Assembly: GCA_018398765.1 (NCBI GenBank)
Contig: JAHBMJ010003647.1
Coordinates: 61,369 to 87,201 of the forward strand
Source: Chromera velia
Taxonomy: Eukaryota; Sar; Chromeraceae
Direction: 5' to 3'
Length of the DNA stretch: 25,833 nucleotides
Shown here: positions 9,990 to 19,847 of the stretch, one piece after another
Layout: each line of letters opens with the position of its first letter
Position numbering within the stretch: the first letter of the stretch is position 1
Notes under the pieces: model-generated
Seen by the model: the letters and a program-made list of their open reading frames with translations, nothing else
What the model was told of the DNA's origin: nothing
The model's database searches: none
Made by a program: the position numbers and the translations under genes

Positions 9990-10521
9990 AAAAAAAAGAA
10001 GTATCATTTATCAAATTCTCCCAGTTACTTGTTGTTTGGTATGATCCATTGTTACATCAAGGCGACAAAGCAGCTGGATGTTGCATTCATTAGAAACTCT
10101 GTGGTAAACCATCTCTGGATGAAACGCTGATGTTACAATAATGACCCACGGTCAAAACTGTCTGGAACCTCCTTTGAATTCAACTTTTATCTCATAGTGA
10201 TCAAGTAGATCCAAGGTATCAGTAAAAGACCACCAAAATTTATGAAAATCATCAAGAATGACTCCTTGGTGAGCATCATAACCGTCCTATCATCTCGTTC
10301 CATGCAATTTGCGATAATAATCGTCACCAACTAGGTCACCAAACAAGAACTGCATCACCAAATCAGCTGTCCAACTTTTTGCAGTACCAGTCGCCCCATA
10401 AAACCAAAGAATAATGAGTTTCCATTTCCTGGGAGGTTCATGATAGTTAAGAAAACGTTCGGCAACCTTGATCTGCTGATGGTTCCCTATCCGCGAGACT
10501 GTACGCAAACCACCATCCTAG

Positions 10522-11092
10522 GGGGCAGCACTTCTGGTGTATATACTAGATTTTAGAGCTAATATCACCAAAAAAAGTGAAAATTTCATTTGGTTTTTTA
10601 GTAACAAAATATTTTTCAGGTGTGGCTTGACGAGTTACTCCCAAAAAATATAAAATTTTGGTGTGAGTTATTTGTTGTATTATTATAGGTTACAGGGGTT
10701 AAATACATGTCGCTTCGTGATGTTACGGGTTACTCGGTTAGAGGTCATTTTAGGTCAGTAACCATCATTCAAAGTCCATCTTAAAAAGTGTTTACAAGTT
10801 GTTTAAAACATGTTTAAAGACCTTATAGTGGACGGTTACTCACTTTTTATCAGGGGTAAAAAATGGTTACGGGTTACTCGGTTAGAGGCCTTTTTATCAA
10901 ATATTGAAGCGATACATCAAAATTATGCAATTATTCAAGAACCATAAAGTGTTTTAACCTTTTTGAGATGTTTTTAGAAGTAACTTAAGCTAAACAATCG
11001 ATTGGCACCACTTTTAAAGTGCTAGGTGATTGATATATACGGGAAGGGGGTACTAAAATCACTAAAAAAAAAATAGTAACCATCCTGGAGTG
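10522..11092. mobile_element. insertion of unknown type inside the Rep remnant
   Basis: About 570 bp of AT-rich non-coding DNA separates the endonuclease and helicase halves of Rep. It is flanked by two imperfect copies of a 22-23 bp stretch (10499-10521 and 11093-11114) sharing CTGTAC, CCACCATC and TAG. Inside is an exact 23-bp direct repeat (10722-10744 and 10866-10888) containing GTTACTCGGTTAG. Near the ends, TAGATTTTAG and the complement of ACTAAAATCAC form a weak inverted pair. It could be a non-autonomous transposon. An intron is the alternative, since a GTGAGA donor-like word lies at its Rep 5' side. Confidence 0.4.
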
Positions 11093-11330
11093 CTGTACTC
11101 TAGCCACCATCTAGAGCAAGCTGTTAATTGTGGTCTAAATCTCACCGGTTTCTTTGTTTGGAAGAATCTCCTTGCTTCACGAAGTGACCCAACTTCTTGC
11201 AGTACTGGATAACCTGTTGTGCTGTGCCTGCTCTGCGTTCAATGTGGGTAGAGTTGGCGAGACATCTCTTCAGGCTTTCAAACTTGCTTAGATGTTTCAA
11301 CATAGCGGGAAGGCCCTAGGGCGGAACATA

Positions 11331-11358
11331 TCAATCAATCAATCAATCAATCAATCAA
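11331..11358. repeat. (TCAA)n microsatellite within Rep coding DNA
   Basis: Seven TCAA units. On the Rep strand they read TTGA repeats right after motif II, and they change the frame between motifs II and III. Confidence 0.9.
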
Positions 11359-11511
11359 CTCGCAGTACCCTTGTAAATGAGGCGTTCTACGATCAGAAAT
11401 CTCCTTTCCAAAGACAATGTAAGAGAACGGAAGGTTCTGTAGCCGCTTAACATCCTTGTCTGTCCAGTTATTAATGGTGAAACAGAAGTTTCGGAGTTGA
11501 GGTTGTGGCAT

Positions 11512-12026
11512 TGTTGCGATAGTTTTTTTTTATAAGGAGACGGCTTCTCTTTATATTAAGCTGATTTGATGCATAAGTCATGCGGCATGCAATGGAACAT
11601 GCAGGATACCCCCTTCAGGGGTATGCCGGGGCTCTGAAGAGAGAATTCTATACGTGTGTCGATTTCAATACTTCAAGTTGAGTTAGAGGGGATGCAAGTA
11701 AACTAGATCGACCCATACGTATCCATCCGTGCAAACAGAGTGAGTGACATAAACAGAAATAAAACAGCGTTCTTATATCGTTATCATACCACGAAGATTA
11801 AAGAAGAGCTTTGTCATTTAGTTTTATCAATTCGATTGTAGTTTACATCAAATGTTTTTATTGTAATTAAAAGTTATAGTTTTGCTGATTAGAAGAAAAA
11901 AAAGATAAAAAATGATAAACAAAATATTTAATTTTTGACTAGTTATAGTATGACGATGTGACCAATTTAGTATTACTCGAATTATGTAGAATGATAGGTC
12001 ATGCTATCTATGTTTTGCCAATGTAA
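11512..12026. other. AT-rich spacer upstream of the Rep remnant
   Basis: No gene seen. It contains a T run, a perfect 7-bp stem with 5-nt loop (ATACCCC...GGGGTAT, 11606-11624), and AT-rich sequence up to the start of the ATPase remnant. Confidence 0.6.
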
Positions 12027-13433
12027 ATGGGATCAAAAAAGGAGGGTGTTGTAGCTTACATGAATTGTAAAGTTGTATGGCAATGGTCCCCCAGGAGAGA
12101 ACACTGTGTTCCTCGCCACTCTGTTTCTCGGACAGTATCTCCACTTTCCTTGCATGCAGTGGGTGAAGAGGGCGCCTCCAATCTGAGAAGATGGAAGGGC
12201 ACCCCGAGACTTCCTTACCTCAACCATCTGAGGTACAGGAATGACACAAATCAGTATGTGAACGAAGAGCCGTCCGATTCCGTATTCATGGTATACGGGC
12301 CAAAGTCGGTCGGCAAGATGCGGACCTTGGAAGAACTGAGAGATCAGTGGAGAAACGAAAGTCGACTGGTCATCGACCTAGATCTGAAAGACGAGGCGTA
12401 CCAGGTGGCAGATATTGGCCGCTTGTTGTGGGAGGTCTTGAGAGAGGAAGGAGACCGGCTGGATTTGAATTTCTGACAAATAGCAGGGGAGGAGGCAGTA
12501 AAGCATTTGAAAGAAGGGAGTACATGCACCCTTACGTGTCTCCAACATTGACGCGTCACAAATCTTTCAGGCACTGACTGAGGTCGCGAAAGCGTTCTGT
12601 GAGGGAAATAGGTGGAAGGAGGTGGGGCTTGACACTCTCCAGGACTATATCCGCCAGACGCAATTGCCCCGACAGACCGAATGCCAGGTTTTTCTGGGGG
12701 TTTTGCTAGGGTTTTGGAGAGCCTCCATAAGAAGAAGCTCTGCCGTCCCATTTTGATGATTCAGGAAGCGCAGAATTTGGCGAGTGAAGAGGGTAAAGAG
12801 TTTGCTCTGGAGCTTTTCAATGCTCTACTGGCGAGCTTCAAATCGCAAAAGCAGGGAAACTCCAATGTCCCTGTCATCTTTGAGACTTTCGAATTTCTGT
12901 GGGCCAAGTTGTTGGAAGTCATGGTGGCTTCCGAGCAGTCATTCGAAGGGTACGAAGTGAAAGAGTGGTGGAAGAATGAAGGTCGGAAGGTGCTGGTCCC
13001 GAATATTTTTACAGAAGAGGAGTTTCAGAAGGTGTGGGATCTAGTGGGGGGGCATGCAGGGGAGCTATTTGAGCTCCACAGGCTGCTCAGAAGAGGGGCG
13101 ACCCTGGACGAGGCAATCCAGGGGAGGCTGGCTGCCAAGAGGGAATATTTGAGTGCACAGCTGCAGGCTGCGAAAGGGCGCGATTTTGAGGAGATGAAAG
13201 AGAAGAACGGGACCTTGACGGTGGCGGCTCTGAAGAGCACTGTCGAGGAGAGGCGAGTGAGTCTGCTCCACCAGCTGAGAAAGCATGACTGGTCCCTTCC
13301 TCTAAGTGTTGCGAAGAAGAAGGAGCTTCAGGATTCTGCCGACTACTTGTGCAAGGCCAACGTGCTCTGGCAGCGGCAGGATCCGAATGTTGTCGTTCCT
13401 GTTCACAGCACCATGAGAAACGTGCTCATTTGA
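12027..13433 (+). pseudogene. P-loop ATPase gene remnant
   Basis: Coding character is spread over two frames. The first (to 12476) has a Walker A-like GPKSVGKM at 12297-12320 followed by an acidic strand VIDLDL. The part from 12681 has a Walker B-like ILMIQEAQNL near 12747-12776, then a helical Glu/Lys-rich region ending at TGA 13431. This order resembles the ATPase_2/STAND-like P-loop families. A likely splice acceptor TTGCATGCAG ends at 12159, so the true first exon may lie upstream. Breaks: in-frame TGA 12474-12476, a frameshift near 12510-12530, and another near 12685-12700. Walker A ends in Met where Thr or Ser binds magnesium; ACG to ATG is one CpG transition. Function, if any, is lost. 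Its 3' end overlaps the minus-strand chromodomain remnant by 8 bp. Confidence 0.6.
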
Positions 13434-14454
13434 CATCTTGACGAGAATCCCGAGGTCGAAAGCCCTCGAGGTGACTGACGAGTTGGACGGTGTGTGAATC
13501 AGGTAAGTGAAGTGTGAGAGTGATGTCCACCCTCATTGACGTATGATTTTTATCCACCCGTCTGCATGGCAAGTGTACGAACCTTTTTGTTGCGTGTTGT
13601 CTCGTCTGGTGTGGTGTGTATTCGCCTCGAGGGGACGATGGACGTTGCTGTGCTGGTGGCAGTCGCTCGACTTGTTCAATCTGCTGCATGAGAGGCATTT
13701 CTCTTGTATTGCATTCTTCCATACTTTCTGCTTGAGATTTCTTGGTGCTGGATGCAAGTGCATCTCGCAGGATCAGTGACTGTTTTTCGCTTTCATGAGG
13801 CTCATCATCATCCATGATGTCGATGATCTTTTCCGGAAGGATTTCATCTCCTCCTTTTGCGTGGTGTGATGAATGGAACTTAGCAAGAAGATCTGGTGGA
13901 AGATTCGCTTCTGGTTCCCATGTGTCTCCTTCGGGACCGTATCCATTCCACCTCACTCTGTACTCCCTTCCCAGCACTCCCTCATGTATTTACAGAATTT
14001 TGTCAATCTTGAAAGGTGCATTTTCCATCTCCACGTCAGCGGACTGTACGGTCACATGAGCATCGAGTGAGACAGCAGCATCTGAAGTATGCGCAGACTT
14101 CCGTAAATCATGCAGTATTTCAAGGACTCCATCACATGGTTTGAATCCGAATCCCGTATGCCATTCAACCTCCTGTGGTGTCATCTTGCTCAGTTGCTGT
14201 TGTGCCCTCTTGCGAATCCTGTAGACGGCCACCTGGTTTCTCTGGAGCTCGACCGACGATAGACTGACTGAGAGCGGAACACAGTGGTCATCAATGAATT
14301 TTCGGTCCCGTCTCTGTTGATCCGTGAACTTGATGGTAAAATATGTGGTCATTTGGTAGTCCGGAGAGAAATGGATGTCGGAGTACAGGACATAACTCTC
14401 AAACCCAAATTTTGCATGGACAAGTGTTTTGAGCTCAAAAAATGATTGCAACAC
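13426..14454 (-). pseudogene. chromodomain protein remnant with unknown N-terminal part
   Basis: The frame runs from about 14454 to TGA 13426, with one in-frame TAA at 13990-13992. After the stop comes a chromodomain, about 13977-13870 ([11 protein letters not shown], then DTWEPEANL), which reads methylated histone tails in its family. The C-terminal tail is charged and unassigned. The ~155 residues before the stop (containing FSPDYQMTTYFTIKF and EVEWHTGFGF) match no integrase or other domain I recognise. There is no clear ATG at the 5' side. A CACGTCAG acceptor-like word just upstream allows a lost exon. It may be the tail of a chromovirus-like element or a captured host gene. Confidence 0.5.
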
Positions 14455-14892
14455 TAACTGACGTGAGTAGTTGGCAATCTACTCTTGTCGTCGAAGTGAG
14501 CTGTGTATTAGGGTGTTGAGTCGATATTTAAAGGGCACACTAGCAAAGAATGTATGTTCCACCAGCCTTAGTGTTCGGTATGGGAAATCTTGCGGAAAAA
14601 CAAGAAGACAAATCATATTAACGCCCCAAAGATAAGTCAAATGATACTGATTTAAGCGTTGTTCCGCCTTAGTAGCAATTCCCAGCTTAAATTATAGTTT
14701 GGGTTTTCTTATTAAAGACAATTGAAAAGCGTATAAACTAGGCCTTTCGACAGTTTGTAAACAAGATAAAGCTCCACCCACTGGCATTTTATAATTTTCC
14801 TTCTAATTTTCTGTTTATAAATTGTTATATATTTTTAGTCTAAAAATTTTGATCAACGTTCATTCAATTCAAATTAATTGTAAAAGCGAGTG
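14455..14892. other. AT-rich non-coding spacer
   Basis: No ORF of coding character. A TATA-like ATATTTAAAG lies near 14524. AT content rises toward the GC-rich repeat. Confidence 0.55.
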
Positions 14893-15056
14893 CCCCGGGC
14901 GGTCGGGGACGGCAATGCTAGGCGGTGGTGAGGGGCGACTACAGAAGTGCAACTATAGAAGTCAAGGGTAATACTTGGCGGGGAAGCGCCCCGGATGGTC
15001 GGGGGCGGCAATGCTAGGCGGCGGTGAGGGGTGACTACAGAAGTATGACTATAGAA
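14893..15056 (-). repeat. GC-rich repeat copies R1 and R2 with nonamer hairpin
   Basis: Two tandem units of about 97 bp, inverted relative to copy L at 9899. R1 (14968-15056) is almost full length and on the minus strand ends in AAGTATTAC (14976-14968). There GCCAAG and CTTGAC can pair as a 6-bp stem (one G-T) with loop TATTACC, the layout of a rolling-circle origin. R2 (14893-14960) lacks the nonamer end. A 14-bp perfect palindrome TACTACTAGTAGTA follows at 15057-15070. Function is inferred from form only. Confidence 0.6.
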
Positions 15057-15283
15057 TACTACTAGTAGTAATCTCACACTAGTAACACTGCAGTGCGGCA
15101 TATTTTTCTGAGAAATTTTTTGTAGGCATATGTAGCTATTAGCTATATAAAATTAGAAATTTAAATTATCAATCTATAGTAGTAATATATATTATATATA
15201 ATAGTACATGCATTTAAAAAAGATAGCCTGTATATCTTTAATACTAAGTTACTAGTAATTAATACTGAATTAGTTTAGCTCCG

Positions 15284-15596
15284 TGTAGCGTAGTGGCTAG
15301 CTATACATTAGCAGACGAGGGCTCATCGAGACAGAGACAGTTAGTCAGATGGAAGGTCTGTCATGCTAGGCGTTTATTGTTATTCGCTCGTTCATTCTGT
15401 TTCTGTCAGTCTGACTCTCATGCGACAGAAATACGACTGTTGATTCATATGGCTAAATCGCATGTAATGACGCATGCGCTTACTTCGATCACGGCCCCGG
15501 AACGATATGCACACTCATGGGCCGGTTCCATCACAATCAACACGCAAAGGCGGGGCGCTCGCTGACGCTTACACCACGATGGGCATACACGTCACA
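15284..15596 (-). repeat. 3' LTR of element B
   Basis: 313 bp, aligned without gaps to 17707-18019. By my count they differ at 26 positions, all transitions. Confidence 0.8.
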
Positions 15597-15609
15597 CATG
15601 CCCCTCCCC
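15597..15609 (-). other. polypurine tract of element B
   Basis: Minus strand GGGGAGGGGCATG abuts the 3' LTR, the expected primer site for plus-strand DNA synthesis. Element A has a similar tract ending GGCA. Confidence 0.65.
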
Positions 15610-16242
15610 AGAATGATTGTCCCCGATCATTTCCTTTCCTTCATGCAAGCATCGTTCATCCTTGATCATGCTTTATTCATTCCTGCCTATACCTGAATGA
15701 ACTCACATAATGAAATAAGAAGCGAACGGATGCATATCGATCCTCGTAAGACTGACATCGCAGAATTAAGAAATCAATTGCATCTGCATGAGGATGAAAA
15801 ATTTTGTTTCACATCCACACACACGCTTTGATCGATCGTCTGGCTCATGAATACATGACATAAAAGCTGTGGTCGCAACTGGACCTGCATGAGCTTGCTC
15901 GCTTTGTGCATGCGCGCATAACTTCTGGTGGTAACCATGCCAATCTCTGTAGGGTCAGACTCGCCAACTCTGTAGCCTCCCTCTCCCCTCTTTCTGGTGG
16001 CAATGCATCTGTGCACGCTCGTTGCACTATCAACATGAACGACTGATGCTGCTCATCAATCGTCCACACTTTGAGTACCGCTGCACAAACACACTGCAAG
16101 CTGGTCTTTCTAAGTTTTTTTATAGCTGCTGGTCGGAAGAATTGTCAGCCTTCTCCTTTCTTCTGTCAGACGCAATCTGACATACTCTTCTAGCACACTC
16201 TTGCTTCCTCCCCTTCCCTTTACTTCACTCAGTACACAAACT
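15610..16242 (-). other. non-coding interior of element B
   Basis: Lies between the gag stop and the PPT. Short frames only; nothing resembling pol. Presumed 3' untranslated part or residue of a pol deletion. Confidence 0.5.
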
Positions 16243-17655
16243 CTAACGAGATTGACCTAGGGTGGGGTCTGCCTCCACTTCCTGCAGCTTATGTAGGAGG
16301 GCACCACAGGTTGTCTCCTCTGTCTCCTCTTTCTTACTCTCCGTCTCCTCCTCCTTCTCTGCCTGTCTGGCAGCGAATACGCTTTCGATTTCTATGATCT
16401 GCTGCTCTGTCAACTCCTCCTCCCTCTCCACTCTTCTGGGGCCTGGTATACGACTTTTGACTCCTGTCTGGATCGGTCTTTCTATTTGACGGCGGTTGGG
16501 GGAATTGGCGAACTCATCTTCCTCTTTGCCGTCTCCGTCCCGTCCCTCACTGCACTCACACCCTTCGATGTGATACATGCCTGAGGGGCGGTGTACCCAC
16601 TCGTCATCAGACCTCTCTCCTGTGGTACGGACCATCTTCGGCTGCCCCTCTGGCCTCTAAATGTCGCTGGTCTCATCGGAGTTATGACTAAACAACAGGT
16701 GTTTTGGCCTTCTGCCATCTGCCCTCTCTCTCGGCTTCTGAATGATGATGATGTCGCGGTCAGGACAGTCTTTTACACCATGACCTGCGTGCAATGTCCT
16801 GCAGAGGAAACACCCGTGGAACTCCCTGAGGATCTCTTTCTCTTTGTCAGTCAGGGGTGGCAGCTTTCGGATGTTGTGTTCTCTGCTTCTGTTCGTCTGC
16901 TCCAGTGCACCGATGTCCATGGGTGCTGGACCAGTGGGATCATGTGTCATATGACTTCCACCAACGGTCATAGGGGGTGCTTCTGTTGAGGGAAGTGTTC
17001 TGGGGTGGGTTGCTGCTGCAGCAAATGAAACAGATAGGTGGGGAATGATCGAGAGTGCTTCAAATGCTGCTCCTACTGCTGCCTCGAGGTTTGCGGGTTT
17101 CTTTCTCTTCACCTCTTTCTGGACGTCTTCGGGAAGACCCTTCTCGTACTGATATACTTTGTCGCTCATACTCATGTCAGGGATGAAGAGCATCTTAGAG
17201 ATGAAGTTGCTCGTGTACGTCTTAAGATCTGTGCCCGACACTCCCACACACTTCATCCTGTCCAGTTCATCTCGGTGATCATCACGAGTCCGTCTGTCCT
17301 AAAAATATGTCAGCAGGACAGTCTGGAGCTCTAACCACGTCGCAGGCGTGTGCCTATTCTTTTCTGCGAGCTTCACAGCCTTGACCGCATCGCCTTTGAG
17401 GTGGCTATCGGCTACATTGAGCAGCTGCGCATCGGTTATACCATGGAAGTCGCGGTACTTCTCGCACACCCAGACCCAATCTTCGAATTCCTCAACTGTT
17501 CCAGCATAATCGTAGATTGGTTTGATCGTCTTCGCAAAAGCACTGGAAGAAGTGGAATGCAAGTGGCCGAGGATCGCTCTCAGCTCAGCAATCTCTGCAG
17601 CCTAAGCTTGGTACAAGGCTTTCAACTCTTCGAATTCTCTGGTGAAACCTTCCAT
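16243..17655 (-). pseudogene. gag: Ty3/gypsy-type gag remnant of element B
   Basis: ATG at 17655 is 52 bases past the 5' LTR. One frame runs 470 codons to the stop at 16243 with three internal TAG codons (17602-17604, 17299-17301, 16657-16659), each one C-to-T change from CAG. The N-terminus is a short coiled coil, followed by a Retrotrans_gag-like capsid region (FEDWVWVCEKY through LPEDVQKEV). A zinc knuckle CFLCRTLHAGHGVKDC has CX2CX6HX4C spacing, two residues wider than the usual CX2CX4HX4C, although an earlier His also exists. A long acidic Glu/Lys tail follows. Gag would package element RNA in particles. The uniform TAGs could suggest readthrough, but the same decay appears in unrelated genes here. 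Confidence 0.75.
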
Positions 17656-17691
17656 CCTGACAGAACAAAATTTTAATTTGGTCGCAACAAA

Positions 17692-17704
17692 GCTCCTGCT
17701 ATCA
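17692..17704 (-). other. primer binding site of element B
   Basis: TGATAGCAGGAGC lies two bases after the 5' LTR. It differs from element A's PBS (TGGTAGTAAGAGC) only by transitions, so both probably used the same tRNA primer. Confidence 0.55.
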
Positions 17705-17706
17705 TG

Positions 17707-18019
17707 TGTAGCGTAGTGGCTAGCTATACGTTAGCAGACGAGGGCTTATCGAGACAGAGACAGTTAGTCAGACGGAAGGTCTGTCATGCTAGGCATTTGT
17801 TATTATTTGCTCGTTCATTCTGTTTCTGTCAGTCTGACTCTCATGCAACAGAAATACGACTGTTGATTCATGTAGCTAAATTGCATGCAATGACGCGCGC
17901 GCTTACTTTGATCACGGCCCTGGAACGACGTGCACACTCACGGGCCGGTTCCATCACAATCGACACGCGAAGGCGGGGCACTCGCTGACGCTCGCACCAT
18001 GACGGGCATACACGTCACA
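17707..18019 (-). repeat. 5' LTR of element B
   Basis: 313 bp partner of 15284-15596. Its minus-strand 3' end CTACA is followed by CA and the PBS. Confidence 0.8.
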
Positions 18020-18222
18020 CTCAGGCTGGTTATTACAGTGGCTAAAAACTTGAAAGGTTTAGTGTATTACTGTTACAAGTAGTTGTACAAACCTGAGTAT
18101 AGTTTGACAAACAACCTGTATGTTTCTAGTACAACTTTTTAGCATTGAACGTTTCAGATTCACTGCTGCTATGCCTACAGGGGTAAACTTTCAAGGAAAG
18201 TGCGCAGTGGTGAGTCTTCCGG

Positions 18223-18946
18223 TCATGCTCCGGGCGTAGTAAGTTGCGCATAATGAAGCGCCGTGAAACCCTCATTGTCCACAACATGTGCGTCGATCCC
18301 GTGGGACACAAGCATCTGAGCGATGCGGAACTTCTTGTGCTGATCCACCCCGATCCCTGATAGGTGTGTATTATACATAGCAGCCCACTAAAGGGGCGTC
18401 TTTCCGTCATCGTCTACCTCATGAACGTTGGCACCCGCTTCCAGGAGAAGCTCTGCAACATCCGCAGACCTAAACAAAGCTGCCGCAACAAGAACTAAAG
18501 TCTGATTTTCAGTTATCCCATTTGGGTCTGCCCCCTGGGAGAGCAGCAGCTCTGCGACGTCTCTGTAGTCAGAGAGACTCAGTCTGCTTTTGCCGCATGG
18601 AAGCACGGCAGCGTGCAAGGGGGAATGTCCCATCTTGTTCCTGTTATTCACCAGGGCCCCGAGGTCAAAAAGCCTTTCAGCAACCTCTCTCTGACCTCTG
18701 CCCACAGCTGCGTGAGGAGCGATATTCCCTTGAGCTGTTTTTGCGTTCAGCTCAGCCTTGCGCGCAAGAAGGGGAACGAACAGATCTACTAAACCAACCC
18801 TGGCTGCACAGTGAAGGGGTCTATATCCCAGGTTATTTTCTGCGTTTGGATTCGCCCCCCTCGAAAAGAGGAACCTTGCAATCGCGCCCTGACGCCTCAG
18901 ACAGGCTTCATGAAGAGCAGTGCCACCGCCGGCCTTAAAGAGATTG
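18223..18946 (-). pseudogene. ankyrin-repeat gene, C-terminal part (split by element A)
   Basis: About 240 codons read without gap from the target duplication at 18946 to TGA 18223-18225. Successive ankyrin repeats are clear: GTALHEACLRRQGAIARFL, GYRPLHCAARVGLVDLFV, GHSPLHAAVLP, DVAELLLSQGADPN, DVAELLLEAGANVHEVD, GFTALHYAQL. Ankyrin repeats mediate protein binding; the partner is unknown. An in-frame TAG at 18388-18390 sits inside the conserved TPL-x-WAA position, one transition from CAG. The first part of the gene continues at 23643-23925 on the far side of the retrotransposon. Confidence 0.85.
18942..18946. other. target-site duplication, left copy
   Basis: GATTG, repeated at 23643-23647. 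Counting one copy only restores the ankyrin frame across the insertion. Confidence 0.85.
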
Positions 18947-19781
<835 letters not shown>

Positions 19782-19797
<16 letters not shown>

Positions 19798-19847
19798 TGC
19801 CTCCTCGGTAGGGAACCCTTTCCATTGCACATGGTACTCTCTCCCTC
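19782..19847 (-). repeat. 66-bp inverted repeat, left arm (chromodomain)
   Basis: The reverse complement matches 22930-22995 without gaps with three differences, all A here against G there on the coding strand. One of these turns a Trp codon into the TGA that ends pol. Confidence 0.85.

Larger units (their letters stand above)
10011..11511 (-). pseudogene. rep: endogenous CRESS-DNA replication initiator (Rep) remnant
   Basis: Starts at ATG 11511 and ends at TGA 10011-10013. The N-terminal HUH endonuclease keeps motif I FTINN (11481-11467), motif II HLQGY (11379-11365) and motif III YCKK (11204-11193). The superfamily 3 helicase keeps a Walker A GATGTAKS (10397-10374, an Ala where Gly is usual), Walker B VILDDF (10262-10245) and motif C IIVTS (10142-10128). 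In a live element such a protein nicks the origin and unwinds DNA during rolling-circle replication. Breaks: a TTGA microsatellite after motif II that adds a stop (11349-11347) and shifts frame, stops before an inserted segment at 10522-11092, paired stops TGA-TAG at 10292-10287, and a stop at 10154-10152. It cannot make Rep now. The closest viral group cannot be told by eye. Family assignment is firm from motif order; host range and age are unknown. Confidence 0.85.
15284..18019 (-). mobile_element. LTR retrotransposon B, gag-only, Ty3/gypsy-like
   Basis: Read on the minus strand: 5' LTR 18019-17707, PBS, gag 17655-16243, about 630 bp of non-coding DNA, PPT, 3' LTR 15596-15284. LTRs are 313 bp each, begin TGTGACG and end CTACA. 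Flanks 15279-15283 (CTCCG) and 18020-18024 (CTCAG) differ at one base and may be the 5-bp target duplication. At 2.7 kb with no protease, RT or integrase it is a deletion derivative or a non-autonomous element moved by a relative. Confidence 0.75.

Noticed and set aside
9899-15056. A 5-kb DNA transposon bounded by terminal inverted repeats
   Set aside because: The GC-rich copies are inverted, but I see no transposase and no target duplication. The right side has tandem copies, and the contents are unrelated remnants.
16243-17655. TAG recoded as glutamine, since gag B has three in-frame TAG
   Set aside because: Other broken genes here show TAA and TGA as well, and the decay affects noncoding LTRs in the same way.
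15284-18019. The two 313-bp repeats as tRNA-derived SINEs
   Set aside because: TAGCGTAGTGG fits an A box, but the ends, PBS, PPT and the gag start 52 bases inside identify LTRs.
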